A DNA stretch of 64,000 nt from the NCBI GenBank assembly GCA_964526645.1, contig CAZGJN010000020.1:1-64000 (forward strand), written 5' to 3'. Shown here piece by piece: positions 52,312 to 62,473 of the stretch (position 1 is the stretch's first letter; every line of letters begins with the position of its first letter). The DNA is from JADJNW01 sp964526645. GTDB taxonomy: Bacteria > Bacteroidota > Bacteroidia > Chitinophagales > Saprospiraceae. The notes beneath the pieces were generated by a model. It worked only from the letters and a program-made list of their open reading frames with translations, ran no database searches and was not told the DNA's origin. The translations under genes were made by a program, and so were the position numbers.

Positions 52312-53961
52312 TCATCTCATCTTTTTCCAGGTATTTATCAAGCCATTAGTAGAACTATCGTGTGTAGTGATGATATCATCATTTTGTAATTCAGGTAAAA
52401 TGCTTTTTGCCAACTGCTTCCCCAGTTCTACGCCCCATTGGTCAAAGCTAAAAATATTCCAGATAACACCCTGCACAAAAATCTTGTGCTCATACAAAGC
52501 AATCAGGCTACCTAAAATGCGCGGGGTGATTTGTTTTACCAAAATAGAATTGGAGGGCTTATTGCCAGTGAATACTTTGAAAGGTGTGAGAAATTCGATT
52601 TCGGACTGCGACCTACCCTCTTTTGCCAACTCCTCACGCACTTCCTGTTCATTTTTACCTTTCATTAAGGCTTCTGTTTGCGCAAAAAAATTGGACAATA
52701 AAATTGGGTGGTGCTTACCAATGGGATGATGGCTAATAGCAGGCGCAATAAAATCACAAGGAATCAATCGGGTACCCTGGTGAATCAATTGATAAAAAGC
52801 GTGCTGCCCATTAGTGCCCGGCTCACCCCAGATGATGGGTCCAGTTTGGTAGTTTACTGGCTTACCATCGCGCCCAACGCATTTGCCGTTGCTCTCCATG
52901 TTACCTTGTTGAAAATAAGCAGCGAAGCGGTGCAAGTATTGATCATAAGGCAGGATAGCTTCAGTTTCTGCTCCAAAAAAATTGACGTACCAAATGCCAA
53001 TCAAGGCCAGAACGACAGGTATATTCTCATGAAAATCGGCTGTACGGAAATGCTCGTCCATTGCATGAAAACCATCGAGCAACTGCTTAAAATATTCAAA
53101 ACCAATCGTACACGCGATAGACAAACCAATGGCAGAAGTTAAGGAATAGCGCCCTCCTACCCAATCCCAAAATTCAAACATATTTTCTGTTGGAATGCCA
53201 AATGACTGCACTGCTGCTGCATTAGTAGAAAGCGCGGCAAAGTGCCTGGCAATGTGCGCCTCCTCCTTAGCATGCTCCAAAAACCAAGCTCGAGCGGTAT
53301 GCGCGTTGGTCATGGTTTCTTGAGTAGTGAATGTCTTGGAAGCAATGAGGAATAGGGTCGTTTCAGGTGCGACTTTTTTTAGGGTTTCTGCCAGATGGGT
53401 GCCGTCCACATTCGACACAAAGTGAGCACTCATGCCAGGTTGCCAATAAGGCTTCAGGGCTTCGCACACCATAAGCGGCCCCAGATCAGACCCCCCGATG
53501 CCAATATTGACGATATCAGTTATGCGTTTGCCGGAGTACCCTTTCCATGCTCCAGTGATAATTTTATCGGAAAAAGCCTCCATCCGAGTTAGCACGGCAT
53601 TTACGGCAGGCATTACGTCTTGTCCATTCACTGTGATTGGGCGATTGGAGCGATTGCGCAAAGCAATGTGCAGCACTGCTCGATTTTCAGTCTGGTTGAT
53701 TGCCTCTCCGGAAAAAAGCTGCCGAATCGCATCTTCCAGCTGCATGTCCGCTGCCAGTTTTCGTAGCAGGGCCATCGTTTCTTGCGTAATAATATTTTTG
53801 GAATAATCTACTAGAATATCTTCAAACAACAAGGAAAAGTCCTCAAACCGATTTTCATCGCTCGCAAAAAGACTCTCCATATGGCGCTCGCGCATTTGAA
53901 TGTAGTGAGACTCCAGGCTTTTCCAGGCTTGGGTTTCGGTAGGATTTTGTGTGGTAAGCAT
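52312..53961 (-). CDS. pgi: Glucose-6-phosphate isomerase
   Basis: 549 residues, standard length for the E. coli-type enzyme. Seen: GGSDLGPLMVCEAL, the sugar-phosphate segment SKTFTTQETMTNA, GTNGQHAFYQLIHQGT (PGI signature) and FDQWGVELGK at the C-terminus. Interconverts glucose-6-phosphate and fructose-6-phosphate in glycolysis; it would process the product of the maltose phosphorylase/PgmB operon. Monocistronic, divergent from the CDF transporter gene. Confidence 0.96.
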   Translation of the reverse strand: MLTTQNPTETQAWKSLESHYIQMRERHMESLFASDENRFEDFSLLFEDILVDYSKNIITQETMALLRKLAADMQLEDAIRQLFSGEAINQTENRAVLHIALRNRSNRPITVNGQDVMPAVNAVLTRMEAFSDKIITGAWKGYSGKRITDIVNIGIGGSDLGPLMVCEALKPYWQPGMSAHFVSNVDGTHLAETLKKVAPETTLFLIASKTFTTQETMTNAHTARAWFLEHAKEEAHIARHFAALSTNAAAVQSFGIPTENMFEFWDWVGGRYSLTSAIGLSIACTIGFEYFKQLLDGFHAMDEHFRTADFHENIPVVLALIGIWYVNFFGAETEAILPYDQYLHRFAAYFQQGNMESNGKCVGRDGKPVNYQTGPIIWGEPGTNGQHAFYQLIHQGTRLIPCDFIAPAISHHPIGKHHPILLSNFFAQTEALMKGKNEQEVREELAKEGRSQSEIEFLTPFKVFTGNKPSNSILVKQITPRILGSLIALYEHKIFVQGVIWNIFSFDQWGVELGKQLAKSILPELQNDDIITTHDSSTNGLINTWKKMR

Positions 53962-54125
53962 ATTTAAAGTACAATTTACAATTTACAAGATAGAAGTATT
54001 CTATTCTGCTGCAAAAATGAAGCTTATCTGGTAATAAAAAATCCAAGTTGGGTTATTTTTTTCTGCTGCTGTACAATTCTAAGGGGCTTTGGCCTAATTT
54101 GCACCAAATTTCAAAGTGTGTTGCC

Positions 54126-55115
54126 ATGCCCCAACATTTTCGACAAAATATCCGTTTGCAAATCGCTGTGATCACATTGGGGCTGGTGCTCATCACAGCT
54201 AAGGTCATTGCTTGGTGGCTCACCAACTCTAATGCGATTTTGACAGACGCGCTGGAAGGTATTATCAATATCTTGGCGGGTATTTTTGCCTTGTATAGCC
54301 TGGTGCTCGCAGCCAAGCCCAGTGATGAAAATCATCCTTACGGGCACGGAAAAGTGGAGTTTATTTCTGTGGGTTTTGAAGGCGGGCTTATTTTTTTAGC
54401 GGGCTTGCTCATTATTGGTAAAGCCATTTACAACCTGTTTTACCCCCAGCCATTGGGCAAATTGGATATAGGTATCCTGCTCACTGCCGGAACAGGCTTT
54501 ATCAATTTTATACTCGGTTTTTTATTAGAACGGCAAGGCAAGCGAAGCCGATCCCTGGTATTGGTCGCTGATGGGAAGCACCTCAAATCAGATGCTTATT
54601 CTTCTATTGGTTTGATTGTTGGGCTTCTACTCATTTATTTTTCAAACATCACCTGGATAGATAACCTCACTGCTATTCTCTTTGGTGGCATAATCATCTA
54701 CACTGGATTCAGGTTACTCCGCACTTCGGTGGCGGGTATCATGGATGAAGCAGATTACCAACTCATTTCAGGGCTTGTACATTTCTTAGCCAAAAATCGC
54801 CAGCACAATTGGATTGATGTACACAATTTCAGGGTGATCAAATACGGCGCTACCCTGCATATTGATTGCCACCTGACACTGCCTTGGTATTTTAGCACCT
54901 TCGATGCGAACCAGGAAGTGAAAGCCTTTGAAAATCTTCTTGCTACGAATATTCATGGGCCTACTGAGTTATTTGTTCACATTGACCCTTGCGAACCTCC
55001 TGCCAATTGTTTAATTTGTAAAAAAATAGACTGCGATAAGCGCCAGGCGCTCTTCCAAATGGATATCCAGTGGACTTTGGAGAATCTTATGAAAAATCAA
55101 AAGCACCATGCCTAA
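54126..55115 (+). CDS. Cation diffusion facilitator metal transporter
   Basis: 329 residues from the ATG at 54126; the in-frame extension to 54048 has no family match. Six membrane segments; metal-site signature SNAILTDALEGIINILAG (Asp) and HPYGHGKVEF (His/Asp pair of helix V region) fit the CDF family. The cytoplasmic C-terminal domain carries GIMDEADY and a final Cys-rich segment (CEPPANCLICKKIDC) that is not standard. Exports divalent metal such as zinc or ferrous iron in exchange for protons. Confidence 0.88.
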   Translation: MPQHFRQNIRLQIAVITLGLVLITAKVIAWWLTNSNAILTDALEGIINILAGIFALYSLVLAAKPSDENHPYGHGKVEFISVGFEGGLIFLAGLLIIGKAIYNLFYPQPLGKLDIGILLTAGTGFINFILGFLLERQGKRSRSLVLVADGKHLKSDAYSSIGLIVGLLLIYFSNITWIDNLTAILFGGIIIYTGFRLLRTSVAGIMDEADYQLISGLVHFLAKNRQHNWIDVHNFRVIKYGATLHIDCHLTLPWYFSTFDANQEVKAFENLLATNIHGPTELFVHIDPCEPPANCLICKKIDCDKRQALFQMDIQWTLENLMKNQKHHA

Positions 55116-55268
55116 ATTTTGGAAGAAAACCAAGTGATAGCGCTATCCATTCTGATGAAAATCAACCGCGCAATTGATTGAAATCATTGAAGTCTGATTA
55201 ATTTTGGAGCAGTTTTACTCAAAGTAAACAACAATATTTTCAGCATAGACACATAATCCAAATAAGCC

Positions 55269-56096
55269 ATGTTAAAAAAAATTCTCATTCCGGTTGATTT
55301 TTCTGAAGCGTCAAGAAAAGCTTTCTTTTATGCCGTGGAGTTGGCGAAAAAAGCTGGCATTGACGAGTTGACTGTAGCCAATGCCTTTATGCCCAGTGCC
55401 GAAGCGGATTACCCCAACTATGTGCCTCCGATAGCGGATTACCTGAAGGTACGAGAAAAGATGCTGCATGATTTTGCAGAGGAAATGAGCCAGCAAACAG
55501 GTATGAAAATTGAAAAAGACCTCCTCATTGGCTTCGCTGCGGATGAACTGGTCAATTTATCAAAGCAATACGACCTGATCGTGATGAGCACGACGGGAGA
55601 GGGAGGCTTTCTGAGTAAAATATTTGGTAGTGTTTCTATCTCGGTAGCGCGCCATGCCAAATGCCCGGTGATCTTGGTTCCTGAAAATGTGGTAGCAAAA
55701 GATGTTCACCATATTTTGTATGCTTGCAACTATGAATCCGCCCATGAAGAAATGCTGGAAGAAATGCTCCGATTCAACGAATTATTCAAGGCGAATGTCC
55801 ACTTCGTGCATGTGCGCGGATCAAAAGATACCACGGACTTCGAGCGTATAAAAGATGAGATTTTTCACAAACTTTTTGAAGGTGGCGAGCCCTTGTTTGG
55901 CTTTTATATGGCTGAAATCTCCAGCGATTCTGTTGAAGAAGGCATCAACGACTACGTCCAGTCGCATCAAATTGATTTAGTGGTCATGGTTACCAAGCAA
56001 AGAAGTTTCTGGGAAGAACTCTTCCACAAGAGCGCTACCAAAGAGCTGGCACTGCATACGCACACGCCAGTGATGGCTTTTCATTATGAAGATTAA
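55269..56096 (+). CDS. Tandem universal stress protein
   Basis: 275 residues formed by two USP domains. Domain 1 (1-140): ILIPVDFSEASRKAFFYAVELAKKAG, VMSTTGEGGFLSKIFGSVS (ATP-loop-like) and KCPVILVP. Domain 2 (150-275) ends in LVVMVTKQRSFWEELFHKSATKELALHTHTPVMAFH, where the ATP loop is degraded. Common in Bacteroidota as stress-induced proteins. Its stop codon shares a TTAA palindrome with the stop of the opposing glycosyltransferase gene. Confidence 0.9.
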   Translation: MLKKILIPVDFSEASRKAFFYAVELAKKAGIDELTVANAFMPSAEADYPNYVPPIADYLKVREKMLHDFAEEMSQQTGMKIEKDLLIGFAADELVNLSKQYDLIVMSTTGEGGFLSKIFGSVSISVARHAKCPVILVPENVVAKDVHHILYACNYESAHEEMLEEMLRFNELFKANVHFVHVRGSKDTTDFERIKDEIFHKLFEGGEPLFGFYMAEISSDSVEEGINDYVQSHQIDLVVMVTKQRSFWEELFHKSATKELALHTHTPVMAFHYED

Positions 56097-57790
56097 CGAC
56101 TGATTGTCACTTTGGTCAATTTGCTATTAAAGGCAGGCGGCAGATCGCCGGTCTGAATACCAATGGCAAAGTAATACCAAGTGTTCACGTCTTTGGGTAC
56201 GCTGAAGGTAGCAGTAGTTCTGATGACTTGCTGCGGCGGGAGGAGGGAAATCGAGGAGGAAAAACGAAGGCTGTCGCTGTGCTTGATGTCCTCCTCTTTA
56301 TAAAACAGGGCGTGGAAAGAAAGCGGCATATTCCCTTTCTTCAGTTCAATGGTGTGCGGATAGGGATTATAAATCTCCAAAGGAATTTCGATGAGTGCGC
56401 TGGACTCCCATGCAAAATCGGAATGATAGGTAATCCAAACTTTGGAAGCTACTTGCAAGCTATCTACCCGTTTTAAAATGAAATCTTTTTTAGAAAACCG
56501 AACTGGCTGGCAATCACTGCAAGCCCATTTTTTTTGACCTGCCAACAGTACGCGATGGTGCTGCAGTTCTTTTTCCCAGTCCCAGATGTCAAACTGGTTT
56601 TTTCGATAATACGCATCGGTGAAAGTATAGGCTTGGTGTTTTGTATAAAAAGTATAAACAGAGGGGTCGCGGTAAGAATTTTGAAAAACAACTGGCAAGC
56701 CCTGTGCCGCCTTCTGCAGCTCAAACACCCAGGCAGTGCGATGAAAATTGGTTGTCAGATCAAAAATATTCCATTGCAACAAAGCGATTCGGGCTATAAA
56801 AAACAAAACGATAGACAATAGTCCCAACCGCCTGAGCCAGGTATTAAAGCCAGAGTGTGCCTCTTCCACGGCGTATCGCCAGGTAAGTACCACAAACGGA
56901 ATCGTCAACAAAGCCGTCCACTGCGGTTCGGCGTGCCCTTTGAAAGAAAAGTAAAAAAAGAAAGCCCAACAGCTAAAGATGACCACTAAGTACGCCCGAT
57001 ACATTTTGCCCTTGTCCCTTTGGCGGCGCAAAGCAAAAAGCGCCATCGGAAAAATAAAAGGGTTAAAAATCACAAATTGATTGAGCACATAAGTGATGGG
57101 ATGTTTCCACTCAAAGGGGTCTTCGCGCTCCACCAAATGATACCGCACCGAAGGAAACTGATGCAGATATTGCCAGTACAAATGCGGAAAAAAAAGTAAT
57201 GCACCAACAACAGCAGCCACATAAAACTTGGGGCGCAGCAGCAGCCTTAGGTTTGAGACAAGGGTGAAAAAGATCAGCAAAATACCATGGTACTTGCTGT
57301 ACAATAAAGCCGCCATGCAAATGCTCAACAAGACTGTATTCACCCAACTTTCTTTTTCCAAAAACTTTTGGTAAAAATAAAAAAACCATACCCCACAAAA
57401 TAGCAGCGGTGCATCAGGCGTGGCTACAAATCCAAAAATTTGCAACATCGGCATGGCTGCCAACAGTAGAACCAGCGTCAAAACTTGAGGGTAGGCCTTC
57501 GGCTTGCCAAGCAATAGCCAAAATCCATAAAAACTGCCTATTTGCAATAAAATGACCCCCAACCGAACGCCCAATTCATCGGGAAAAAGGCTGCTGCTTA
57601 GTTGAATCAAAAATGCAACTGCCGGCGGATGATCAAAATAACCCCAATCTAATTGCTTGGCATACATCCAGTAATAGGCTTCATCGGGATCAAGCCGGGT
57701 GAAAGCAGCTTGCAAAACATTTAGCACCAACCAAATGATCAAAAAAACTGAAAACAATCCTTTCCCCGATAAATCCTGGGCTCTGGGCAT
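56093..57790 (-). CDS. GT39/ArnT-like membrane glycosyltransferase
   Basis: 565 residues from the ATG at 57790 (a further 16 residues upstream are possible). About ten membrane segments with the hallmark luminal loop DPDEAYYWMYAKQLDWGYFDHPP (catalytic Asp-Glu), then a soluble C-terminal domain of about 170 residues. The family uses polyprenyl-phosphate sugars to modify lipid or protein acceptors in the periplasm. The acceptor is unknown. It ends in a 4-base overlap with the convergent USP gene. Confidence 0.85.
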   Translation of the reverse strand: MPRAQDLSGKGLFSVFLIIWLVLNVLQAAFTRLDPDEAYYWMYAKQLDWGYFDHPPAVAFLIQLSSSLFPDELGVRLGVILLQIGSFYGFWLLLGKPKAYPQVLTLVLLLAAMPMLQIFGFVATPDAPLLFCGVWFFYFYQKFLEKESWVNTVLLSICMAALLYSKYHGILLIFFTLVSNLRLLLRPKFYVAAVVGALLFFPHLYWQYLHQFPSVRYHLVEREDPFEWKHPITYVLNQFVIFNPFIFPMALFALRRQRDKGKMYRAYLVVIFSCWAFFFYFSFKGHAEPQWTALLTIPFVVLTWRYAVEEAHSGFNTWLRRLGLLSIVLFFIARIALLQWNIFDLTTNFHRTAWVFELQKAAQGLPVVFQNSYRDPSVYTFYTKHQAYTFTDAYYRKNQFDIWDWEKELQHHRVLLAGQKKWACSDCQPVRFSKKDFILKRVDSLQVASKVWITYHSDFAWESSALIEIPLEIYNPYPHTIELKKGNMPLSFHALFYKEEDIKHSDSLRFSSSISLLPPQQVIRTTATFSVPKDVNTWYYFAIGIQTGDLPPAFNSKLTKVTISR

Positions 57791-57841
57791 AAACGAGTTT
57801 GAATATTGGCACCCCAAACAGTCAGAGTGCCAAAACACTTT

Positions 57842-58627
57842 TTATTTTTTTAGAATACTATTCAATTCTTCATTTTTGATAACAAACTCTATTATTCCTT
57901 CGGCATAAGAAGCTGCTTCATAAGCATTGTATAAAAAATAAAGTCCTTCGGCTGTGACTGAAAAGTTTTCGGGCAATTTAAATCCCTCTCCCCAGAAATA
58001 ACCTGCCTCGTCCAGGTTTGCATCGGGTGCCAGTCCTTTTACCTGTCGGAATTTTGCCTCTACCAACTGTGCTAACTTGCTGGTATCTGTCACCAAATCA
58101 TTCAAAGTGAGTTTTTTGCCAGTTTTAGGATCAAAATTAAGCAAAGTGACATTCGTATTGGAATGAGCACCGCCTGCAAAGGAATAAGTAGAAAGTTCAA
58201 TGGCAACTACTTTTGAAGTATTATAGACGACATCACCGGTGGTTTCTATTTCCCAACCGATTTCATAACCAGGGGATTCCTTCAGGAAATTTTCATAATT
58301 ATGGATAAAAGTATCGGCAATAGCAGTAAGTTCATCCGGTATCGGCGTAGAGGGATCTGCCATGAAAGTCCCCACTCGGACATACCAGTAAATACTGTCA
58401 TTGATCGCCTTGGCAGCTTCACTCAACCCTTGTGCCACCGGGTAGGTAAGAGAGAAAACAGCACAGCGGAGTGTGTCGGTATCACAAGAAGCAGATTTTT
58501 GTTCAAAAGAAGCCAGCTCAAATTCAATCGTAGCTGCCTCATCCTGCTTGTCTTGTGCTTTTTTATCGCAACTTTGCAATAGTGATAAAACACCTGAAAA
58601 TAAAAGTAAAAAAGAAAGAATACGCAT
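57842..58627 (-). CDS. DUF3298/DUF4163 (RsiV-like) lipoprotein
   Basis: 261 residues from the ATG at 58627 (an alternative ATG lies 6 bases upstream). Lipobox LQSC near residue 18. Mature domain: VFSLTYPVAQGLSEAAKAINDSIYW, AGGAHSNTNVTLLNFDPKTGKKLTLNDLV and NFSVTAEGLYFLYNAYEAASYAEG, which match the DUF4163-DUF3298 arrangement of RsiV-like proteins. In RsiV this part binds lysozyme; no sigma factor is adjacent here, so the role is unknown. Confidence 0.82.
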   Translation of the reverse strand: MRILSFLLLFSGVLSLLQSCDKKAQDKQDEAATIEFELASFEQKSASCDTDTLRCAVFSLTYPVAQGLSEAAKAINDSIYWYVRVGTFMADPSTPIPDELTAIADTFIHNYENFLKESPGYEIGWEIETTGDVVYNTSKVVAIELSTYSFAGGAHSNTNVTLLNFDPKTGKKLTLNDLVTDTSKLAQLVEAKFRQVKGLAPDANLDEAGYFWGEGFKLPENFSVTAEGLYFLYNAYEAASYAEGIIEFVIKNEELNSILKK

Positions 58628-58760
58628 AGTCATGTTTGTTTTTGATGTATAATTTTTATGTAACAAAGTACGAAATTACAAATTGTAGATATTTTCCAAA
58701 AAAGAGTGCTTTACTGTTCAATAATATTTTTTACATTTCAAGCGCTTTAAGGAATGTAAG

Positions 58761-60242
58761 ATGAACACCAACCCTACTGCTACGGCGCTGCCGACTATAA
58801 CAAAGCAAGAAAAAAAACTGATCAGAAAAGTCATTCTGGCTTCTTCGGTCGGTACACTGATCGAATGGTACGATTTTTACATCTTTGGGGCTTTGGCTTC
58901 TATTATTTCGCTCAAATTTTTTCCGGCCGCGAATCCTACTGCAGCTTATTTGTCTGTATTAGCAACCTTTGCAGCAGGTTTTGTGGTGCGTCCTTTCGGT
59001 GCCTTGGTTTTTGGTCGTCTGGGTGATTTGGTAGGGCGAAAATACACCTTTTTGCTTACTTTGATTATCATGGGAGGTTCTACCTTTGCCATTGGCTTAG
59101 TGCCGAGCTACGGGGCTATTGGTGCAGTTGCTCCTATTATCGTGCTGGCTTTGCGGCTGCTGCAAGGTTTGGCATTGGGCGGCGAATATGGCGGCGCAGC
59201 GACCTATGTAGCAGAACACGCCCCAGGGCACAAGCGGGGCTACTACACCAGTTGGATTCAGACGACTGCTACGCTGGGGCTGTTTCTGGCGTTGGGCGTA
59301 ATCCTCATCACCCGAAATAGTATGGGGCTAAGCGCTTTTGATGATTGGGGCTGGCGCATCCCCTTTCTCATTTCAGCATTTCTTATCCTTATTTCTATTT
59401 ACATCCGATTGCGAATGCAGGAATCGCCTCTTTTTGCAAAAATCAAGGAAGAAGGCAAAGTGGCTACCAATCCACTGAAGGAGTCTTTTGCACATCGGGC
59501 AAATATGAAAATGGTATTGCTGGCGCTTTTTGGAGCCACGATGGGGCAGGGCGTGATTTGGTACACAGGGCAGTTTTATGCACTCTCTTTTATTGAAAAA
59601 ACTTGTCAAATTGAATTTGTAGAAGCCCGAAATATTATTCTGATTGCACTGGCTTTAGCTACGCCAATGTTTATTTTGTTTGGATGGCTGAGTGATCGCA
59701 TTGGACGAAAGGCGATTATGATGACAGGTATGCTATTGGCAATTATCTGCTATCGCCCGATTTACAAAACGATGTACGACATATCCGATGTCAATCAAAA
59801 GCAGGAAATCCAGGTACAAAATACCCCCAGCGGAGTAAGCCCAGTGGTTACCAAATTTTATACCGACGGCACCTCTTGTACAATTACAAAAAAAGAAAAT
59901 GCAGCAATAAAAAAAGAAATCAACCTCGGTACAAACGCCTTTTGGCAAATGATTTTATTGGTGGTGATCCAGGTCATTTTCGTAACGATGGTGTATGGAC
60001 CAATTGCCGCTTTTTTGGTGGAAATTTTCCCCACACGCATTCGGTATAGCAGTATGTCTTTACCTTATCACATCGGCAATGGGATTTTCGGTGGGCTTAC
60101 ACCCTATATCGCTACCCGCCTGACTGCTCATCTCGATGATCCATTAGCGGGTTTGTGGTGGACGATTGCCATAGCGGGTTTGTGTTTTGTAATTGGCATG
60201 CTTTATATGTCCAATAAAATTGATGAAAACGTAGCAGACTGA
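58761..60242 (+). CDS. MHS-type MFS transporter (carboxylate/proton symporter-like)
   Basis: 493 residues. MHS family signatures: IEWYDFYIFGALASI, VVRPFGALVFGRLGDLVGRKYTFL and the RLLQGLALGGEYGGAATYVAEHAP segment. A loop of about 55 residues between the later membrane segments is longer than usual and hydrophilic. Followed by DUF6814 and acs genes, so a monocarboxylate such as acetate or propionate is the likely substrate. First gene of a three-gene operon. Confidence 0.9.
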   Translation: MNTNPTATALPTITKQEKKLIRKVILASSVGTLIEWYDFYIFGALASIISLKFFPAANPTAAYLSVLATFAAGFVVRPFGALVFGRLGDLVGRKYTFLLTLIIMGGSTFAIGLVPSYGAIGAVAPIIVLALRLLQGLALGGEYGGAATYVAEHAPGHKRGYYTSWIQTTATLGLFLALGVILITRNSMGLSAFDDWGWRIPFLISAFLILISIYIRLRMQESPLFAKIKEEGKVATNPLKESFAHRANMKMVLLALFGATMGQGVIWYTGQFYALSFIEKTCQIEFVEARNIILIALALATPMFILFGWLSDRIGRKAIMMTGMLLAIICYRPIYKTMYDISDVNQKQEIQVQNTPSGVSPVVTKFYTDGTSCTITKKENAAIKKEINLGTNAFWQMILLVVIQVIFVTMVYGPIAAFLVEIFPTRIRYSSMSLPYHIGNGIFGGLTPYIATRLTAHLDDPLAGLWWTIAIAGLCFVIGMLYMSNKIDENVAD

Positions 60243-60278
60243 AGTTAATTTAGCGTTTAATATTAAAATCTAAAAAAA

Positions 60279-60533
60279 GTGAATGCGATAAAAAGATACC
60301 TGGGAATCGTGTGGATACTGCTTGGTCCCGCGAGTATTGTTTTCGGCATTTTACAAGCGGCGAAAGAACTTTCCCCTAACGCCCAAACGCCGCCTACGCA
60401 GGAAACTTATACCTTTTGGCTCATTGTACTGATTATTTTTGTACCGATCGCCGCTGGCATGTCTCTCATGGGCTATTATGCTTGGCATGGCGACTATGAT
60501 CATTTGGATGAAGAAAGAGGTATTTTTGAATAA
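60279..60533 (+). CDS. DUF6814-type small membrane protein
   Basis: 84 residues starting at a GTG; two membrane segments (about 9-26 and 47-68) and an acidic C-terminus. It lies 36 bases after the MHS transporter and 35 bases before acs. In Bacteroidota this small protein tends to accompany MHS carriers, suggesting a transporter subunit or regulator, but nothing is demonstrated. Confidence 0.75.
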   Translation: MNAIKRYLGIVWILLGPASIVFGILQAAKELSPNAQTPPTQETYTFWLIVLIIFVPIAAGMSLMGYYAWHGDYDHLDEERGIFE

Positions 60534-60568
60534 CCAACCCGATATTTATACTATACGTTTAAAATAAA

Positions 60569-62473
60569 ATGGCAATGTATCAACGTATCACAAATTTCGA
60601 ATCCTACCAGGCTGCTTATCGCAAAAGTGTAGAAGCGCCCGAAGCGTTTTGGGCAGATCAGGCTGCTACTTTCAAATGGATACAAAAATGGGATAAAGTG
60701 CTGGAATGGGATTTCCACAAGTTAGAGGTAAAATGGTTTATCAATGGCAAGCTTAACATCACAGAAAACTGCTTAGACCGTCATTTGGAAACGCGCGGCG
60801 ACCAAACTGCCATCATCTGGGAACCCAACAATCCTCAAATACCCAATAAAACCTACACTTATCGCCAGCTACACTCGGAGGTTTGCAAAGCGGCTAACGC
60901 GCTACGATCCTTAGGTATTCAAAAAGGTGACCGAGTTTGTTTTTACATGCCAATGATTCCAGAATTGGCTATAGGCATATTAGCTTGCGCTCGGATCGGT
61001 GCGATTCATTCGGTGGTTTTTGCGGGTTTTTCGGCTAATGCCCTGGCAGATCGGATTAAGGATGCGAGTTGTAAAATGGTGATTTGCGCAGATTTTAATG
61101 ATCGTGGCCCTAAGCACATTCCTGTAAAAGCAGTAGTTGATGAAGCGATAACCATGGGTTGTAGCAGTGTTGAAACCGTTTTGGTACATAAAAGCACTAC
61201 TCAGGAAATCTCCATGACCGCCAATCGTGATAAGTGGTGGCATGAAGAAGTGTATCGTCAAAACGATATTTGTCCTGCTGTTGCGATGGATTCAGAGGAT
61301 ATGCTTTTTATTCTTTACACTTCTGGTTCTACCGGAAAGCCGAAGGGCGTGGTGCATACTTGCGGGGGCTACATGGTCTACACTAAATACACTTTTGAGA
61401 ATGTTTTTCAATACGATCCTGGCGATATTTACTGGTGTACGGCTGATATCGGCTGGATAACAGGGCATTCGTATATCGTATATGGACCGCTACTGGCAGG
61501 CGCTACCACCATTATGTTTGAAGGCGTACCGACCTACCCGGATGCCAGCCGCTTTTGGCAGGTTTGCGAAAAATACAAGGTGACGCATTTTTATACAGCA
61601 CCTACGGCAATTCGAGCCTTGCAGGCTATGGGCGATGCTTATACCCAGGGGCACGACCTGAGCGCCCTGAAAGTGCTGGGTAGTGTAGGGGAACCCATCA
61701 ACGAAGAAGCCTGGCGCTGGTACCATGAAAAAATTGGCAAAGGCAACTGCCCTATCGTAGATACCTGGTGGCAAACAGAAACGGGGGGCATCATGATTTC
61801 GCCGCTTGCGGGCATTACCCCTTTGATTCCTACTTATGCTACGCTGCCCTTGCCCGGTGTGCAGCCTTGTTTGTTAGATACCAATGGCAATGAAATCCTA
61901 GAAAATGAGGTAGAAGGTATGCTTTGTATCAAATTCCCCTGGCCCGCTATGATCCGTACCACCTACGGCGACCACGAGCGGGCGCGGCTTACTTACTTTT
62001 CAACCTTTGAAAATAAGTACTTCACTGGCGATGGTGCCAAAAGGGATGCCAATGGCAATTACAGAATCATCGGTCGGGTGGATGATGTCATGAATGTTTC
62101 GGGGCATAGAATCGGAACGGCAGAAGTGGAAAATGCAATCAATTTACACCCAAAAGTAGTGGAATCAGCAGTGGTAGCTTATCCGCACGACATCAAAGGG
62201 CAAGGTATTTATGCTTACATCATTACTTCGGAAGCGATTGGCAATGAAGCGGTTTTTTTCAAAGAAGTGCTAGAGGTAGTGGCTAAAGAAATTGGACCGA
62301 TTGCAAAACCAGACAAAATACAAATCGTTTCTGGCTTGCCCAAAACGCGCTCTGGCAAGATCATGCGCCGCATTTTACGAAAAGTGGCAGCCAATGAAAT
62401 AGACAACCTCGGTGATACCTCTACCTTACTCAATCCTGAAATCGTAGAGGAAATAAAGCAATCCAGGGTTTAA
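60569..62473 (+). CDS. acs: Acetyl-CoA synthetase
   Basis: 634 residues. AMP-forming acyl-CoA synthetase: P-loop YTSGSTGKPKGVVHT, WWQTETGG, DVMNVSGHRIGTAEVE and the C-terminal acetylatable Lys in RSGKIMRRILRK. The long N-terminal domain (FWADQAATFKWIQKWDKVLEWD) distinguishes true Acs from other synthetases. Converts acetate, ATP and CoA to acetyl-CoA. Third gene of a unit with an MHS transporter, for acetate uptake and use. Confidence 0.95.
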   Translation: MAMYQRITNFESYQAAYRKSVEAPEAFWADQAATFKWIQKWDKVLEWDFHKLEVKWFINGKLNITENCLDRHLETRGDQTAIIWEPNNPQIPNKTYTYRQLHSEVCKAANALRSLGIQKGDRVCFYMPMIPELAIGILACARIGAIHSVVFAGFSANALADRIKDASCKMVICADFNDRGPKHIPVKAVVDEAITMGCSSVETVLVHKSTTQEISMTANRDKWWHEEVYRQNDICPAVAMDSEDMLFILYTSGSTGKPKGVVHTCGGYMVYTKYTFENVFQYDPGDIYWCTADIGWITGHSYIVYGPLLAGATTIMFEGVPTYPDASRFWQVCEKYKVTHFYTAPTAIRALQAMGDAYTQGHDLSALKVLGSVGEPINEEAWRWYHEKIGKGNCPIVDTWWQTETGGIMISPLAGITPLIPTYATLPLPGVQPCLLDTNGNEILENEVEGMLCIKFPWPAMIRTTYGDHERARLTYFSTFENKYFTGDGAKRDANGNYRIIGRVDDVMNVSGHRIGTAEVENAINLHPKVVESAVVAYPHDIKGQGIYAYIITSEAIGNEAVFFKEVLEVVAKEIGPIAKPDKIQIVSGLPKTRSGKIMRRILRKVAANEIDNLGDTSTLLNPEIVEEIKQSRV

